NCBI GenBank assembly: GCA_004556565.1
Contig: SFGN01000046.1
Span: 1-22,972 of the forward strand
From: Lachnospiraceae bacterium
GTDB lineage: Bacteria > Bacillota_A > Clostridia > Lachnospirales > Lachnospiraceae
Direction: 5' to 3'
Length of the DNA stretch: 22,972 nucleotides
This document shows positions 1 through 6,794 of this stretch, in pieces. Every line of letters begins with the position of its first letter. Position 1 is the first letter of the stretch. The position numbers and the translations under genes were made by a program. The notes beneath the pieces are model-generated. The model was not told the DNA's origin. It worked only from the letters and a program-made list of their open reading frames with translations, and searched no databases.

Positions 1-1590
1 TGGTGCTATATCAGGTTTGAAGAGATTCAGTTTCTCAGTTTCATGCCACTTTTTATACAGCATATCTTCTGATATCTTACTGTAATGCAAGGTCATCTGA
101 AGACTGCAATGCCCCAAAATCTGCTGAATGATTCCAATAGGCATTCCCTGTTCCGTGTATTCCATAGCCCTGGTATGTCGGAGCGAATGAGCCCTGAAAT
201 GGTATACTTCTCCATTTCCATCAAGGATGTTTTTCCTGTTAATAAGTTCCTGCACTGCTGATGTAAAAGCAGGTTTACTATAAGGAAGTCCTTTATTTTT
301 TCCCTCATACGTGTTAAAAAGATACTTGTCAGGGTTATTCTCGTCTGTACTTTTACCTTTGGCTTCTTCAATAAGTGTCTTCAGAAGAGATGCAACCTCT
401 TCTCTGACAGGTATCTTAAGGATGGGAATCCCTGTTTTTGTAATCTCACCATAAAGATAGGGTACATATATTTCTTCTTTAGAATTCCATACATAATCAA
501 GACAGTTATCATATCTAAGATTCAGTATGTCAGTTCCGCGCCATCCTGTTTCACGAAGCAACACATAAACAGGTTTCATCTCAGCTGGCTCTATATCATC
601 TATTGCTGCATCTATCGCATTCCTAACAGGTTCTGGTATATATTTAATCTTTTCATAGGTGTCTGCAGGACGCTCTCTTTTGGGTATATCATCATCAAAT
701 ATAAGGCGTGTTACATCCTTTACAGGAGCCTGCGGGTATTCTGCAAGCTGAATGAATTCAATCCAATTTCTGATGAACGATACTGCCTTACTTCTGTAGG
801 TCGCATTGTCATCAGCGTGTTCATCAGCTATCCAGGATATATATTCCTCAACATCTTTCCTGGTCATATTTTCCTGAAAGCCATCCGTGTAACCATGGTC
901 ATAAAACGCTCTATAATAAGCTCTTATATAAATGAGCATCTCGTGACAGAATGACCAGCTACGCTTGTAAATAAGCCGCTTAAAATACCTTTTAACACCT
1001 TCTCTGTAGTATTCAGGGATTTCTTCAAATGAAAGTCTTGTTTTGTTCCTCTTAGCTGTAGCTGATTGTTTTATTCCAGGTATATTTCTGGCATACCAGA
1101 CATCTTTTTCTATTTCTTCTCTTTCATCATAAAGTTCGGTTATTATCCTTATGATGCTCCGCTTTATATAAGCATACTTATCTTTCAGAAGAGGCTTTAT
1201 GATCGGAATGATTGTATCTAATTCTGCTGTATCTTCAGCATTTTCAAACGCCAATGTACAGATACTAAAATCAGACCCCACTGTCTTTCCTAAAAGCTTA
1301 ACTGCCGTAGAATAGATGTTATTTAAATCATAGGCGCTGATTGTTTTTTCCTTCATCATTAGAAGGATTGCATATTTAACTTCAATCTTTACAGCTTCGT
1401 TTTTATAATCACTGAAATCAGCAATAAGGTGACGTCCATCTCTTAATAATCCTAGATTCAAACTTTTATACTCGTCAGAATCAGCACTCCATTTATCATT
1501 TTTTAACCAATATCTCTCATCAGAAGAAAGAAAAGAAATCATTTCTTCATGATGTAGGTCTGCTTGTATTTCTAAAGCTAATGCACCCAT
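1..1590 (-). CDS. Tyrosine recombinase, Tn554 TnpB-like (partial, runs off left edge)
   Basis: The frame is open from an ATG at 1590-1588 to the window edge, giving at least 530 residues. It encodes a site-specific tyrosine recombinase with a long N-terminal region. The catalytic residues are visible near the C-terminus: Arg in RETGWRGTDIL, HxxR in HSLRHTRA, His in LGHCS and the nucleophile Tyr in LHYSK. A protein this long directly downstream of a ~350-residue recombinase matches the TnpA-TnpB order of Tn554-type transposons, where TnpB is about 630 residues. The start overlaps the stop of the upstream recombinase (TAATG, one shared base), indicating translational coupling. The small TnpC partner, if present, would lie left of the window. 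The family call is from size, order and motifs; a different two-recombinase element remains possible. Confidence 0.85.
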   Translation of the reverse strand, partial: MGALALEIQADLHHEEMISFLSSDERYWLKNDKWSADSDEYKSLNLGLLRDGRHLIADFSDYKNEAVKIEVKYAILLMMKEKTISAYDLNNIYSTAVKLLGKTVGSDFSICTLAFENAEDTAELDTIIPIIKPLLKDKYAYIKRSIIRIITELYDEREEIEKDVWYARNIPGIKQSATAKRNKTRLSFEEIPEYYREGVKRYFKRLIYKRSWSFCHEMLIYIRAYYRAFYDHGYTDGFQENMTRKDVEEYISWIADEHADDNATYRSKAVSFIRNWIEFIQLAEYPQAPVKDVTRLIFDDDIPKRERPADTYEKIKYIPEPVRNAIDAAIDDIEPAEMKPVYVLLRETGWRGTDILNLRYDNCLDYVWNSKEEIYVPYLYGEITKTGIPILKIPVREEVASLLKTLIEEAKGKSTDENNPDKYLFNTYEGKNKGLPYSKPAFTSAVQELINRKNILDGNGEVYHFRAHSLRHTRAMEYTEQGMPIGIIQQILGHCSLQMTLHYSKISEDMLYKKWHETEKLNLFKPDIAP

Positions 1591-2642
1591 TAATTCTCAC
1601 CATCCTTTCCAGGTATGGCAAGTTTATCTGATACCTTTTTAAATGCTTCCGATATCTCATCATCAGATGGATGAACATAGGTATTAAGTGTTGTGTATAT
1701 ATTTTTATGACCAGCTCTGACTCTTAATAGTTCTGGACTCCATCCCGCTGAATTCAGCATGCTAAGCGATGTGTGCCTGAACATATGCGGCGTTATATAA
1801 ATGCCGGTTTTCTTACGTAATGAACGAAACAGGTTATCTACATCTGTGTAATCCATTGCCTTTCCTGCGTTTTTGCCACTAAGCTTTATAAAAACATGAT
1901 TGGTTTCAATCCCTTCAGAATGATAATAGCCAACAAACTCTGTAAATACTTCGAGTAGATCATTGCTGCAATCAATTCTTCTTGGACTGTTTACAGTCTT
2001 TATCTCTGCAAGGTTCTCTGTTTCACCACGATCCTTTATTCTGATAACACACTCCGATATATCAATGTCTTCAAGCCATAATGAGAGTGCTTCCCCTATA
2101 CGCATACCTGTCTCAAACAACAGATAGAGTAGAAAATAATCTCTTACATTGCTGGTTGCCTTCAAAAGGTCATTAACATCTTCCTTCGTAACTGTGCGAA
2201 GAACATTTTTAGGGACAGGCAGATGCAAGAGATAGCGCTTCTGTCTTTTATTCTCGGCTATTCCATAAAGAAATGACCGATAGCCTTTACCTGGAGTTCT
2301 TACAAATTTCACAAGCTTTTCAGATAGGGTATTCTCTAAATCCTCGTGCATAAGAAGATAGTTATAAAAGCCTATAATGGTATCTACATTCGCATTGATA
2401 CACTGTTCCCTAAATCTCGGCTCCATATTTAACGGAATAACCTTCTCTGAAATATCTGGATATTTAAGCCATGCAATATATGCTGCCAGATCATCTACAG
2501 TAACGGTACGATACGTAATCCTTTTTTGTTGAAGGAATGTGTAAAAATGTTTCAAGTGAATGCATTTCTGTTTTAAGGTATTACGAGCCATTCCACGATT
2601 ATCCTCAAATTTAAGGAATTGCCTTACCTCTTCGACAGGCAC
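1590..2642 (-). CDS. Tyrosine recombinase, Tn554 TnpA-like
   Basis: A 350-residue tyrosine recombinase with an N-terminal SAM-like core-binding domain (about residues 1-100, including NRGMARNTLKQK) and a C-terminal catalytic domain. Catalytic residues are intact: Arg in ETGMRIGEAL, HxxR in ITPHMFRHTS, His in RAGHKN and Tyr in LNTYVHP. It should cut and join DNA together with the larger recombinase whose ATG overlaps its stop. The start is uncertain. The GTG at 2642 has its AGGAGGT only one base upstream, which is too close. The same frame continues upstream for about 16 codons of plausible family sequence (KVRYLLVDAGG) to a TAA, without a usable start codon. The IS left end lies just beyond, so the native 5' end has probably been disturbed by the insertion or a small frameshift. 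Confidence 0.85.
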   Translation of the reverse strand: MPVEEVRQFLKFEDNRGMARNTLKQKCIHLKHFYTFLQQKRITYRTVTVDDLAAYIAWLKYPDISEKVIPLNMEPRFREQCINANVDTIIGFYNYLLMHEDLENTLSEKLVKFVRTPGKGYRSFLYGIAENKRQKRYLLHLPVPKNVLRTVTKEDVNDLLKATSNVRDYFLLYLLFETGMRIGEALSLWLEDIDISECVIRIKDRGETENLAEIKTVNSPRRIDCSNDLLEVFTEFVGYYHSEGIETNHVFIKLSGKNAGKAMDYTDVDNLFRSLRKKTGIYITPHMFRHTSLSMLNSAGWSPELLRVRAGHKNIYTTLNTYVHPSDDEISEAFKKVSDKLAIPGKDGEN

Positions 2643-2701
2643 ACCTCCTGCATCTACAAGAAGATATCTTACCTTCCCATCTCTTTCTGCTTATAAGCAT
2701 G

Positions 2702-2720
2702 TATAGGCGTTTGCGAAACG
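2702..2720 (+). repeat. IS left terminal inverted repeat
   Basis: TATAGGCGTTTGCGAAACG matches the reverse complement of the right end at 16 of 19 positions. It overlaps a local palindrome (GGCGTTT, 3-nt loop, AAACGCC, 2706-2722), so this end can fold as single-stranded DNA or RNA. Confidence 0.7.
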
Positions 2721-2764
2721 CCAAAAGCCGCATAAATACGGCATTCTTTTTGTTGTAAAATAAA

Positions 2765-2836
2765 ACATCTCCTCACTGGTTTATGGTATAATAGAGTCGA
2801 CAAAAACTAAAAACCAATCCACCAATAAGGAGATGT
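2765..2836 (+). promoter_or_regulatory. Transposase promoter and ribosome-site-sequestering inverted repeat
   Basis: An extended -10 (TGGTATAAT, TATAAT at 2787-2792) lies about 50 bases before the transposase ATG. No good -35 is seen. A perfect 9-bp inverted repeat, ACATCTCCT at 2765-2773 and AGGAGATGT at 2828-2836, spans it. It extends to 16 bp with two mismatches (2765-2780 with 2821-2836). The right arm contains the transposase Shine-Dalgarno AAGGAG. Transcripts entering from outside would carry both arms and mask the ribosome site. Transcripts from the internal promoter would start after the left arm and stay open. Several IS families use this logic against read-through expression; its operation here is inferred. 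Confidence 0.6.
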
Positions 2837-2842
2837 ACCTAT

Positions 2843-4300
2843 ATGATACCACATAAGCAGCTCTCTTTGGCAGATATTTTTACCGATTGCCAAAATAAAT
2901 TTGATAACGATAAGTATGAGTTCCTTGAACTTCTTGAAAATACCATTGACCTTGATGAAGTTGTCCCGGTGTCTTTTATTTCTCATTTTCATGCTGCCAC
3001 CGGCAGACCCCGCAAACATCAGCTCTATCCAATGCTGAAGGCTCTGTTATTACAGCTCATTTTCTCAATCCCTACAGTTTCTGTTCTGATCATTTTCCTG
3101 AAGTATTCACAGGAATTACGGGATTTCTGTGGGTTTGATGTTGTTCCTGATGCTTCTAAATTCACCCGCTTCAAGCAGGATTTCCTGCCAGATCTGCAAT
3201 CGATGTTTGACAGGCTGGTTGACCTGACCGAACCAATCTGCCAGCGCATTGATGCAGACAAAGCTGCCATGGCTTTGTTTGATACTTCCGGTATTGAGGC
3301 ATGGGTAACTGAGAATAATCCCAAATATGCCAACCGTATCATCAAACAGCTAAAAGCCTTTAAGAAAGCCCATAACCTCGATGATTCCTATGACCCTTAC
3401 AAAGCTGCTTATGGTTCCATGCCTTCACATGCAGCCGCAAATCCGGCAATCCAGCAGATGTACATTAACGGACATTTTTGCTATGCCTTTAAATTTGGCA
3501 TCATTACCAATGGACTTGGCATTGTCAGGGATATTACCTTCTACAATAAAGAGTTCCTGGAAGCTCACCCGGACATCATCATAGAAAAGAAATCTGATTC
3601 CCCCGATGAGGATAAATCCCTTGCCGACTCCAAAGCACTGATTCCTGTTTTAAAAGATTTCTTCAAAAAACATCCGCTGATCAATCCAAAAACTTTTCTG
3701 GGTAATGCAGCATTTGACAGCATTGAAATATACAAATACCTATTGCAGGAAACCTCCTTTGTAAAGGCATACATTCCTTTGAAAAACAAGCTCAAAATCG
3801 AAGGAGTTGACTACAGCATTAATGAAGAAGGGATTCCCTGTTGTCCAAATGACCCATCCCTGTTAATGAAACGGGAAGGCAGCAAATCTCACCTGCGCTG
3901 CGGGATTCCCACCATGAAGTTTGTCTGCCCTAAAATGAAATGGGAATACGACAAAACAACCAAAAAATCCAAACGTGTCTGCCACTGCGACAATCCCTGT
4001 ACCTCTTCTTCCTGTGGAAGAATGATCTACGTGTATCCGGAACAAAATCTCCGCGCTTACCCTGGAACAATCCGTGGCACTGAAGAATGGGACTCCACTT
4101 ACAAGATACGTGTGAATGTGGAGAAATCCATCAACCACTTCAATGACAGTTTTTGTGTTGCCGGTCGGAAAACCCAAAACGAAAAAACTCTTCACGCCGA
4201 TCTGCTGCTTGCCGGAATCACTCAGTTAATTACCGTGATAGTTGCAAATAAATTCCACAAGCATGAATATCTGAGAAGCCTGAAACCTTTGGTTGCTTAA
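2843..4300 (+). CDS. IS1182-like DDE transposase
   Basis: A 485-residue transposase. The N-terminal helical region (about 1-130) contains FCGFDVVPDASKFTRFKQDF, typical of IS1182/IS1182-like transposases (DUF772-type). The first catalytic Asp is in ALFDTSGIEAW. The C-terminal part has a Cys-rich insert (CHCDNPCTSSSCG) and the probable catalytic Glu in RVNVEKSINHF. The segment expected to hold the second Asp reads FLGNAAFDS, and from memory relatives have GD here, so the triad may be D-N-E. The codon is AAT, one transition from GAT. AAGGAG lies 10 bases before the ATG. The gene is otherwise full length without frameshifts. Confidence 0.9.
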   Translation: MIPHKQLSLADIFTDCQNKFDNDKYEFLELLENTIDLDEVVPVSFISHFHAATGRPRKHQLYPMLKALLLQLIFSIPTVSVLIIFLKYSQELRDFCGFDVVPDASKFTRFKQDFLPDLQSMFDRLVDLTEPICQRIDADKAAMALFDTSGIEAWVTENNPKYANRIIKQLKAFKKAHNLDDSYDPYKAAYGSMPSHAAANPAIQQMYINGHFCYAFKFGIITNGLGIVRDITFYNKEFLEAHPDIIIEKKSDSPDEDKSLADSKALIPVLKDFFKKHPLINPKTFLGNAAFDSIEIYKYLLQETSFVKAYIPLKNKLKIEGVDYSINEEGIPCCPNDPSLLMKREGSKSHLRCGIPTMKFVCPKMKWEYDKTTKKSKRVCHCDNPCTSSSCGRMIYVYPEQNLRAYPGTIRGTEEWDSTYKIRVNVEKSINHFNDSFCVAGRKTQNEKTLHADLLLAGITQLITVIVANKFHKHEYLRSLKPLVA

Positions 4301-4463
4301 ATAAGATTTTTATAATAGATCTTACCACCGTTCAGAATATTCCTTCTATCAGTGCGCCCATTTTTCAGAAAAACCCAAAATGACTTCTTCTTGTCAGCTG
4401 TTTTCATCTTAGAAATCCTGCATAGCAGGGTTTCCACCGCATTTTGAATCAGGATTGCGAACT

Positions 4464-4482
4464 CGTTTCGCAATTACCTATA
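4464..4482 (+). repeat. IS right terminal inverted repeat
   Basis: The reverse complement (TATAGGTAATTGCGAAACG) matches the left end at 16 of 19 positions. It overlaps an 8-bp palindrome, ATTGCGAA and TTCGCAAT (4454-4474). Between the transposase stop at 4300 and this end lie about 165 non-coding bases without other recognisable content. Confidence 0.65.
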
Positions 4483-4714
4483 TAATAACAATGAGTCAAA
4501 TGCTCATTATCCTTTACAGTGTGCATCGCATCCACTTTTTTACAAAAACGCTTCGCAATGTGCGGCACAGAAACATTGCTTAACAGGTTCCGTTCATGAC
4601 GGCAAGAATATCATGAACATGTATGTTTAGCTTCCGCAAGCCGCGGGGTGCTGCAAAGCGTAGAATATCGCTTAGTTGTACTCAAAAAATTTTTCAAATT
4701 CTTATTCATTCCTC
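4483..4714. other. Non-coding interval between the IS and the toxin-antitoxin promoter
   Basis: No convincing gene. Three short inverted repeats are visible: AATGAG with CTCATT (4490-4508), an 8-bp perfect pair GTTCATGA with TCATGAAC separated by 11 bases (4592-4618), and AAGCG with CGCTT near 4655-4675. If the IS inserted into a Tn554-like element, this stretch could be that element's displaced end. That cannot be shown from this sequence alone. Confidence 0.4.
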
Positions 4715-4743
4715 TTGATAAAAAGCTCACTTTCGCATATAAT
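4715..4743 (+). promoter_or_regulatory. Sigma-A type promoter of the type III toxin-antitoxin locus
   Basis: TTGATA at 4715-4720 and a consensus TATAAT at 4738-4743 are separated by exactly 17 bases. Transcription should start near 4750, at a 9-bp hairpin (4750-4771) that leads into the antitoxin repeats. This is the best promoter match in the window. Confidence 0.85.
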
Positions 4744-4780
4744 ATAAGTGAAAGAAGAACTTTCTTCTTTCCTTCGCTAA

Positions 4781-4836
4781 ATGATGACGAGTGACGGTTC
4801 TGACTCGTCGGTAAAATAAAAACTGACCGAGCGAAG
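4781..4836 (+). repeat. Antitoxin repeat unit 1 (56 nt)
   Basis: Starts ATGATGACGAG and ends GACCGAGCGAAG. Its stem arms are 4786-4792 and 4803-4809. It is nearly identical to unit 2 apart from the stem arms, a 3-nt length difference at the 5' side and one base (ACTGAC versus ATTGAC). Confidence 0.85.
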
Positions 4837-4889
4837 ATGATGTGTGACGGTTCTGACACATCGGTAAAATAAAAATTGACCGAGCGAAG
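4837..4889 (+). repeat. Antitoxin repeat unit 2 (53 nt)
   Basis: Starts ATGATGTGTGAC and ends GACCGAGCGAAG. Its stem arms are 4839-4845 and 4856-4862, and they carry compensatory changes relative to unit 1. The A-rich segment GGTAAAATAAAAA is shared exactly. Confidence 0.85.
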
Positions 4890-4899
4890 CGAAATCCCG

Positions 4900-4935
4900 G
4901 CGGGGTTGACTCCAACTAGTCGACCTCGCTTTTTT
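4900..4935 (+). terminator. Intrinsic terminator between antitoxin RNA and toxin gene
   Basis: A 12-bp stem (4900-4911 with 4918-4929, two G-T wobbles) with loop CCAACT is followed by six T. In type III systems such a terminator sets the excess of antitoxin RNA over toxin mRNA, with read-through giving toxin. The placement 20 bases before the toxin ATG fits that role. Confidence 0.85.
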
Positions 4936-4955
4936 ACGTTGTGAGGTGTCGAAAA

Positions 4956-5429
4956 ATGGAATATGATTCAGAATTATCACTCCTATCATCCAAATTTACC
5001 CAGGACTACCCTCCTGCTACATATCCTGAACTGATGCACAAACACGGACGTCCTTATACCTGCCTGTTAATTGATTCGCATGATGATTACTTTATTTGTG
5101 TTCCGTTTCGCTCGTCTATCGGACACAAAAACGCATTTATGTTTACCGGAACTGCGCGTTCAAAGAAAACGAAATCCGGTCTTGACTATTCCAAAATAGC
5201 GATCATCAAAAACATTGATTACTTCGATTCAAACACAACAGCCCTTGTCGATCAGGACGAATATGCTGAAATGATGAGAAATCTTCCAACCATTGTTCAG
5301 GAAGCAAACGATTATGTGGATACATACATCAACCATGTCAATGGAACCGCGCCTATGCATTCACGGGCATTTTCACGAAAATATCAATATTCCACTCTGC
5401 CTTATTTTCACGATATTATGGGAATCTAA
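4956..5429 (+). CDS. Type III toxin-antitoxin endoribonuclease, ToxN/CptN/TenpN-like
   Basis: A 157-residue protein. The ATG at 4956 is chosen over an upstream in-frame GTG (4941) because GAGGTG at 4943-4948 is well spaced for it. Family-like features are a central strand region YFICVPFRSSIGHKNAF, then SKKTKSGLDYSKIAIIKN and an acidic helical C-terminus with VDQDEYAEMM. These resemble the ToxN/AbiQ superfamily, especially the CptN and TenpN branches. Members are sequence-specific endoribonucleases that cut cellular and antitoxin RNA, and several give abortive-infection phage resistance. Assignment rests on these motifs together with the upstream repeat RNA, promoter and terminator. It faces the phage block convergently. 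Which type III branch it belongs to is not settled here. Confidence 0.85.
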   Translation: MEYDSELSLLSSKFTQDYPPATYPELMHKHGRPYTCLLIDSHDDYFICVPFRSSIGHKNAFMFTGTARSKKTKSGLDYSKIAIIKNIDYFDSNTTALVDQDEYAEMMRNLPTIVQEANDYVDTYINHVNGTAPMHSRAFSRKYQYSTLPYFHDIMGI

Positions 5430-5430
5430 A

Positions 5431-5457
5431 AGTCTGCTATTGCTGCAGGCTTTTTTT
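5431..5457. terminator. Bidirectional terminator between toxin and metK
   Basis: AGTCTGC (5431-5437) pairs with GCAGGCT (5445-5451), followed by a run of T to 5457. On the minus strand the same hairpin is followed by TTTTAG, so it can also terminate the metK transcript, whose stop codon is at 5458-5456. Confidence 0.75.
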
Positions 5458-6532
5458 ACTCCTCCCACGGAAGTCCGGGTTTCCCAAAGTGTCCGTAGGC
5501 GGATACCAGGTTGTAGTCCACATCCAAGAGATGCAATCTGCTGATAATTCCCCTCGGTGTCAGATCGTAGCTGTCCCCCACATAAGCCTGAATGAAATCC
5601 AGCGGCTGGAACTCCGTGCCAAAGCAGTCCACGTTGACGGACACCGGATGTTCCATCCCGATGGCGTAGGCAATCTGAATTTCACACTGCTCCGCATATC
5701 CAGCCTGGACAATGTCGCGGGCAATCTTCCGCGCCATATACGCAGCCGAACGGTCTACCTTGCTTGGATCTTTCCCGGACAGCGCGCCGCCGCCAAGCCT
5801 GCCTATGCCGCCGTAGGTGTCACACGCCAGCTTACGGCCAGTCACACCACAGTCAGCAAAAGAGCCGCCGACCACAAACCGTCCGGTCGGATTTACCAGT
5901 TTCACAAAGTCACCGTTCAGACCATACTCACAGGCAGACAGCACCATCATCCCCTCGATGATATGGCGGAAATCACTGACCTCCACATCCGGACTGTGCT
6001 GCACGGAGCAGAGGAAAGCGGTGATCCGTCCACTGCTGTAATCAAAGCTGACCTGCGCCTTGGCATCTGCCCGGAACATCTTTGACGGGTGGTTCTTCAA
6101 GAGCCGAAGGAACTTGGTCGCCACGGCAAACGGAACTGGAAGAAGTTCCGGCGTCTCATTGGTGGCATACCCGAACATGATGCCCTGGTCTCCGGCTCCG
6201 CCCTTATCCACACCAAGGGCGATATCCGGGGACTGTTCCCTTACCATAAGGGCAACATCCAGCGGATTGATGATCTCCATCCTGCCGTATTCCGTCTTTC
6301 CCTTCCCGATACGCTCCAGCACATCACCCACCAGTTTCCGGTAGTCCGGCTGGTGCTTACTGGTCAGTTCCCCGGCAATGATCAGGCGGCTGTCCTTTAA
6401 CAGGCACTCTATCGCCACACGGCTGTCTTTGTCATGTACCAGGCAGTCCGTCACAATGGCATCCGCAACCTGGTCGCAGATTTTATCGGGATGCCCGTCT
6501 GACACCTGTTCGCATGTTAAAATTCTGCTCAT
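5456..6532 (-). CDS. metK: S-adenosylmethionine synthetase (methionine adenosyltransferase), phage type
   Basis: A 358-residue enzyme that makes S-adenosylmethionine from methionine and ATP in the cytoplasm. Hallmarks are all present: GHPDK at residues 13-17, GAGDQG at 112-117, NPTGRF near 214 and GGGALSGKDPSKVDRS at 247-262 (cellular enzymes usually have Phe in place of the Leu). It is shorter than cellular MetK (about 380-400). The ATG at 6532 has GAGGAG ten bases upstream. The same frame is open further to a GTG at 6706 that also has a GGAGGA. That extension would be encoded by the decamer repeats and has no MetK homology, so I reject it. It is the last gene of the phage block. No methyltransferase is visible in the window to use the product. 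Confidence 0.93.
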   Translation of the reverse strand: MSRILTCEQVSDGHPDKICDQVADAIVTDCLVHDKDSRVAIECLLKDSRLIIAGELTSKHQPDYRKLVGDVLERIGKGKTEYGRMEIINPLDVALMVREQSPDIALGVDKGGAGDQGIMFGYATNETPELLPVPFAVATKFLRLLKNHPSKMFRADAKAQVSFDYSSGRITAFLCSVQHSPDVEVSDFRHIIEGMMVLSACEYGLNGDFVKLVNPTGRFVVGGSFADCGVTGRKLACDTYGGIGRLGGGALSGKDPSKVDRSAAYMARKIARDIVQAGYAEQCEIQIAYAIGMEHPVSVNVDCFGTEFQPLDFIQAYVGDSYDLTPRGIISRLHLLDVDYNLVSAYGHFGKPGLPWEE

Positions 6533-6635
6533 AGTTTTTCTTCTCCTCTCGTTTGGTTTATGTATCAAAGCAGGCACCCTTTGCCGCTGCTCACCCTGTA
6601 GGGATTCCCACAAAGCAAGCCGCCGCAAAAGATGC

Positions 6636-6695
6636 CTGATATAGTCTGTTATGGTCTGATATAGTCTGATATATTCTGTTCTGGTAAGATATGGT
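6636..6695. repeat. Six tandem 10-bp iteron-like repeats
   Basis: The units read CTGATATAGT, CTGTTATGGT, CTGATATAGT, CTGATATATT, CTGTTCTGGT and AAGATATGGT without gaps. The period is one helical turn and is not a multiple of three, so it suits a protein-binding DNA array better than a coding repeat. Confidence 0.7.
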
Positions 6696-6794
6696 CCGTT
6701 ACACACAATGATCCTCCAATCGCAGGACCGGCATAAGAAAAACCGTTATCGCTATATCCCATACAAACCCTTTGAATTCCTTTCATTTTCTTTT

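Larger units (their letters stand above)
2702..4482 (+). mobile_element. IS1182-like insertion sequence
   Basis: One transposase gene is flanked by imperfect 19-bp terminal inverted repeats (2702-2720 and 4464-4482, 16 of 19 matching). The outermost four bases at both ends read TATA. These may be a 4-bp target duplication rather than part of the element, which would put the true ends at 2706 and 4478 (about 1.77 kb). The size fits IS1182-family elements. Each end also holds a short palindrome built on the shared TTGCGAA motif. The element lies directly upstream of the TnpA-like gene and in the opposite orientation, so it separates that gene from its original promoter region. Confidence 0.75.
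4750..4935 (+). ncRNA. Type III antitoxin repeat RNA (ToxI/CptI/TenpI-like)
   Basis: In type III systems a repeat RNA is cut by its cognate toxin into units that fold as pseudoknots and inhibit it. The layout here fits: strong promoter, leader hairpin, two tandem repeats (4781-4836 and 4837-4889), a partial third-repeat-like tail (CGAAATCCC), an intrinsic terminator, then the toxin gene. In each repeat a 7-bp stem encloses the identical loop GACGGTTCTG. The stem arms are GACGAGT/ACTCGTC in repeat 1 and GATGTGT/ACACATC in repeat 2: the sequence differs but pairing is kept. A second element pairs CGGT with ACCG across an A-rich stretch and could form the pseudoknot. The RNA ends and cleavage sites are inferred. 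Confidence 0.85.

Noticed and set aside
93..371. A 92-residue minus-strand frame
   Set aside because: It is an alternative frame inside the C-terminal catalytic region of the larger recombinase, whose own frame contains the HSLRHTRA and LGHCS motifs.
4483..4714. A tRNA or known riboswitch between the IS and the toxin-antitoxin promoter
   Set aside because: No cloverleaf, T-loop signature or known riboswitch core was seen; only isolated short inverted repeats.
4781..4889. The repeats as a small CRISPR array
   Set aside because: The units are contiguous without spacers, fold into individual hairpins, and are followed by a terminator and a ToxN-like gene; no cas genes are nearby.
4611..4989. 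Several short minus-strand frames across the antitoxin region
   Set aside because: They reflect the tandem repeats translated in the wrong direction, overlap each other and have no convincing ribosome sites.
5489..6644. Plus-strand frames opposite metK
   Set aside because: They are antisense to a gene with all family motifs and have no recognisable protein content.
6533..6706. A longer metK starting at the GTG at 6706, which has its own GGAGGA
   Set aside because: The added 58 residues have no MetK similarity and are partly encoded by decamer repeats whose period is not a multiple of three. The ATG at 6532 has a good ribosome site and gives the canonical N-terminus.
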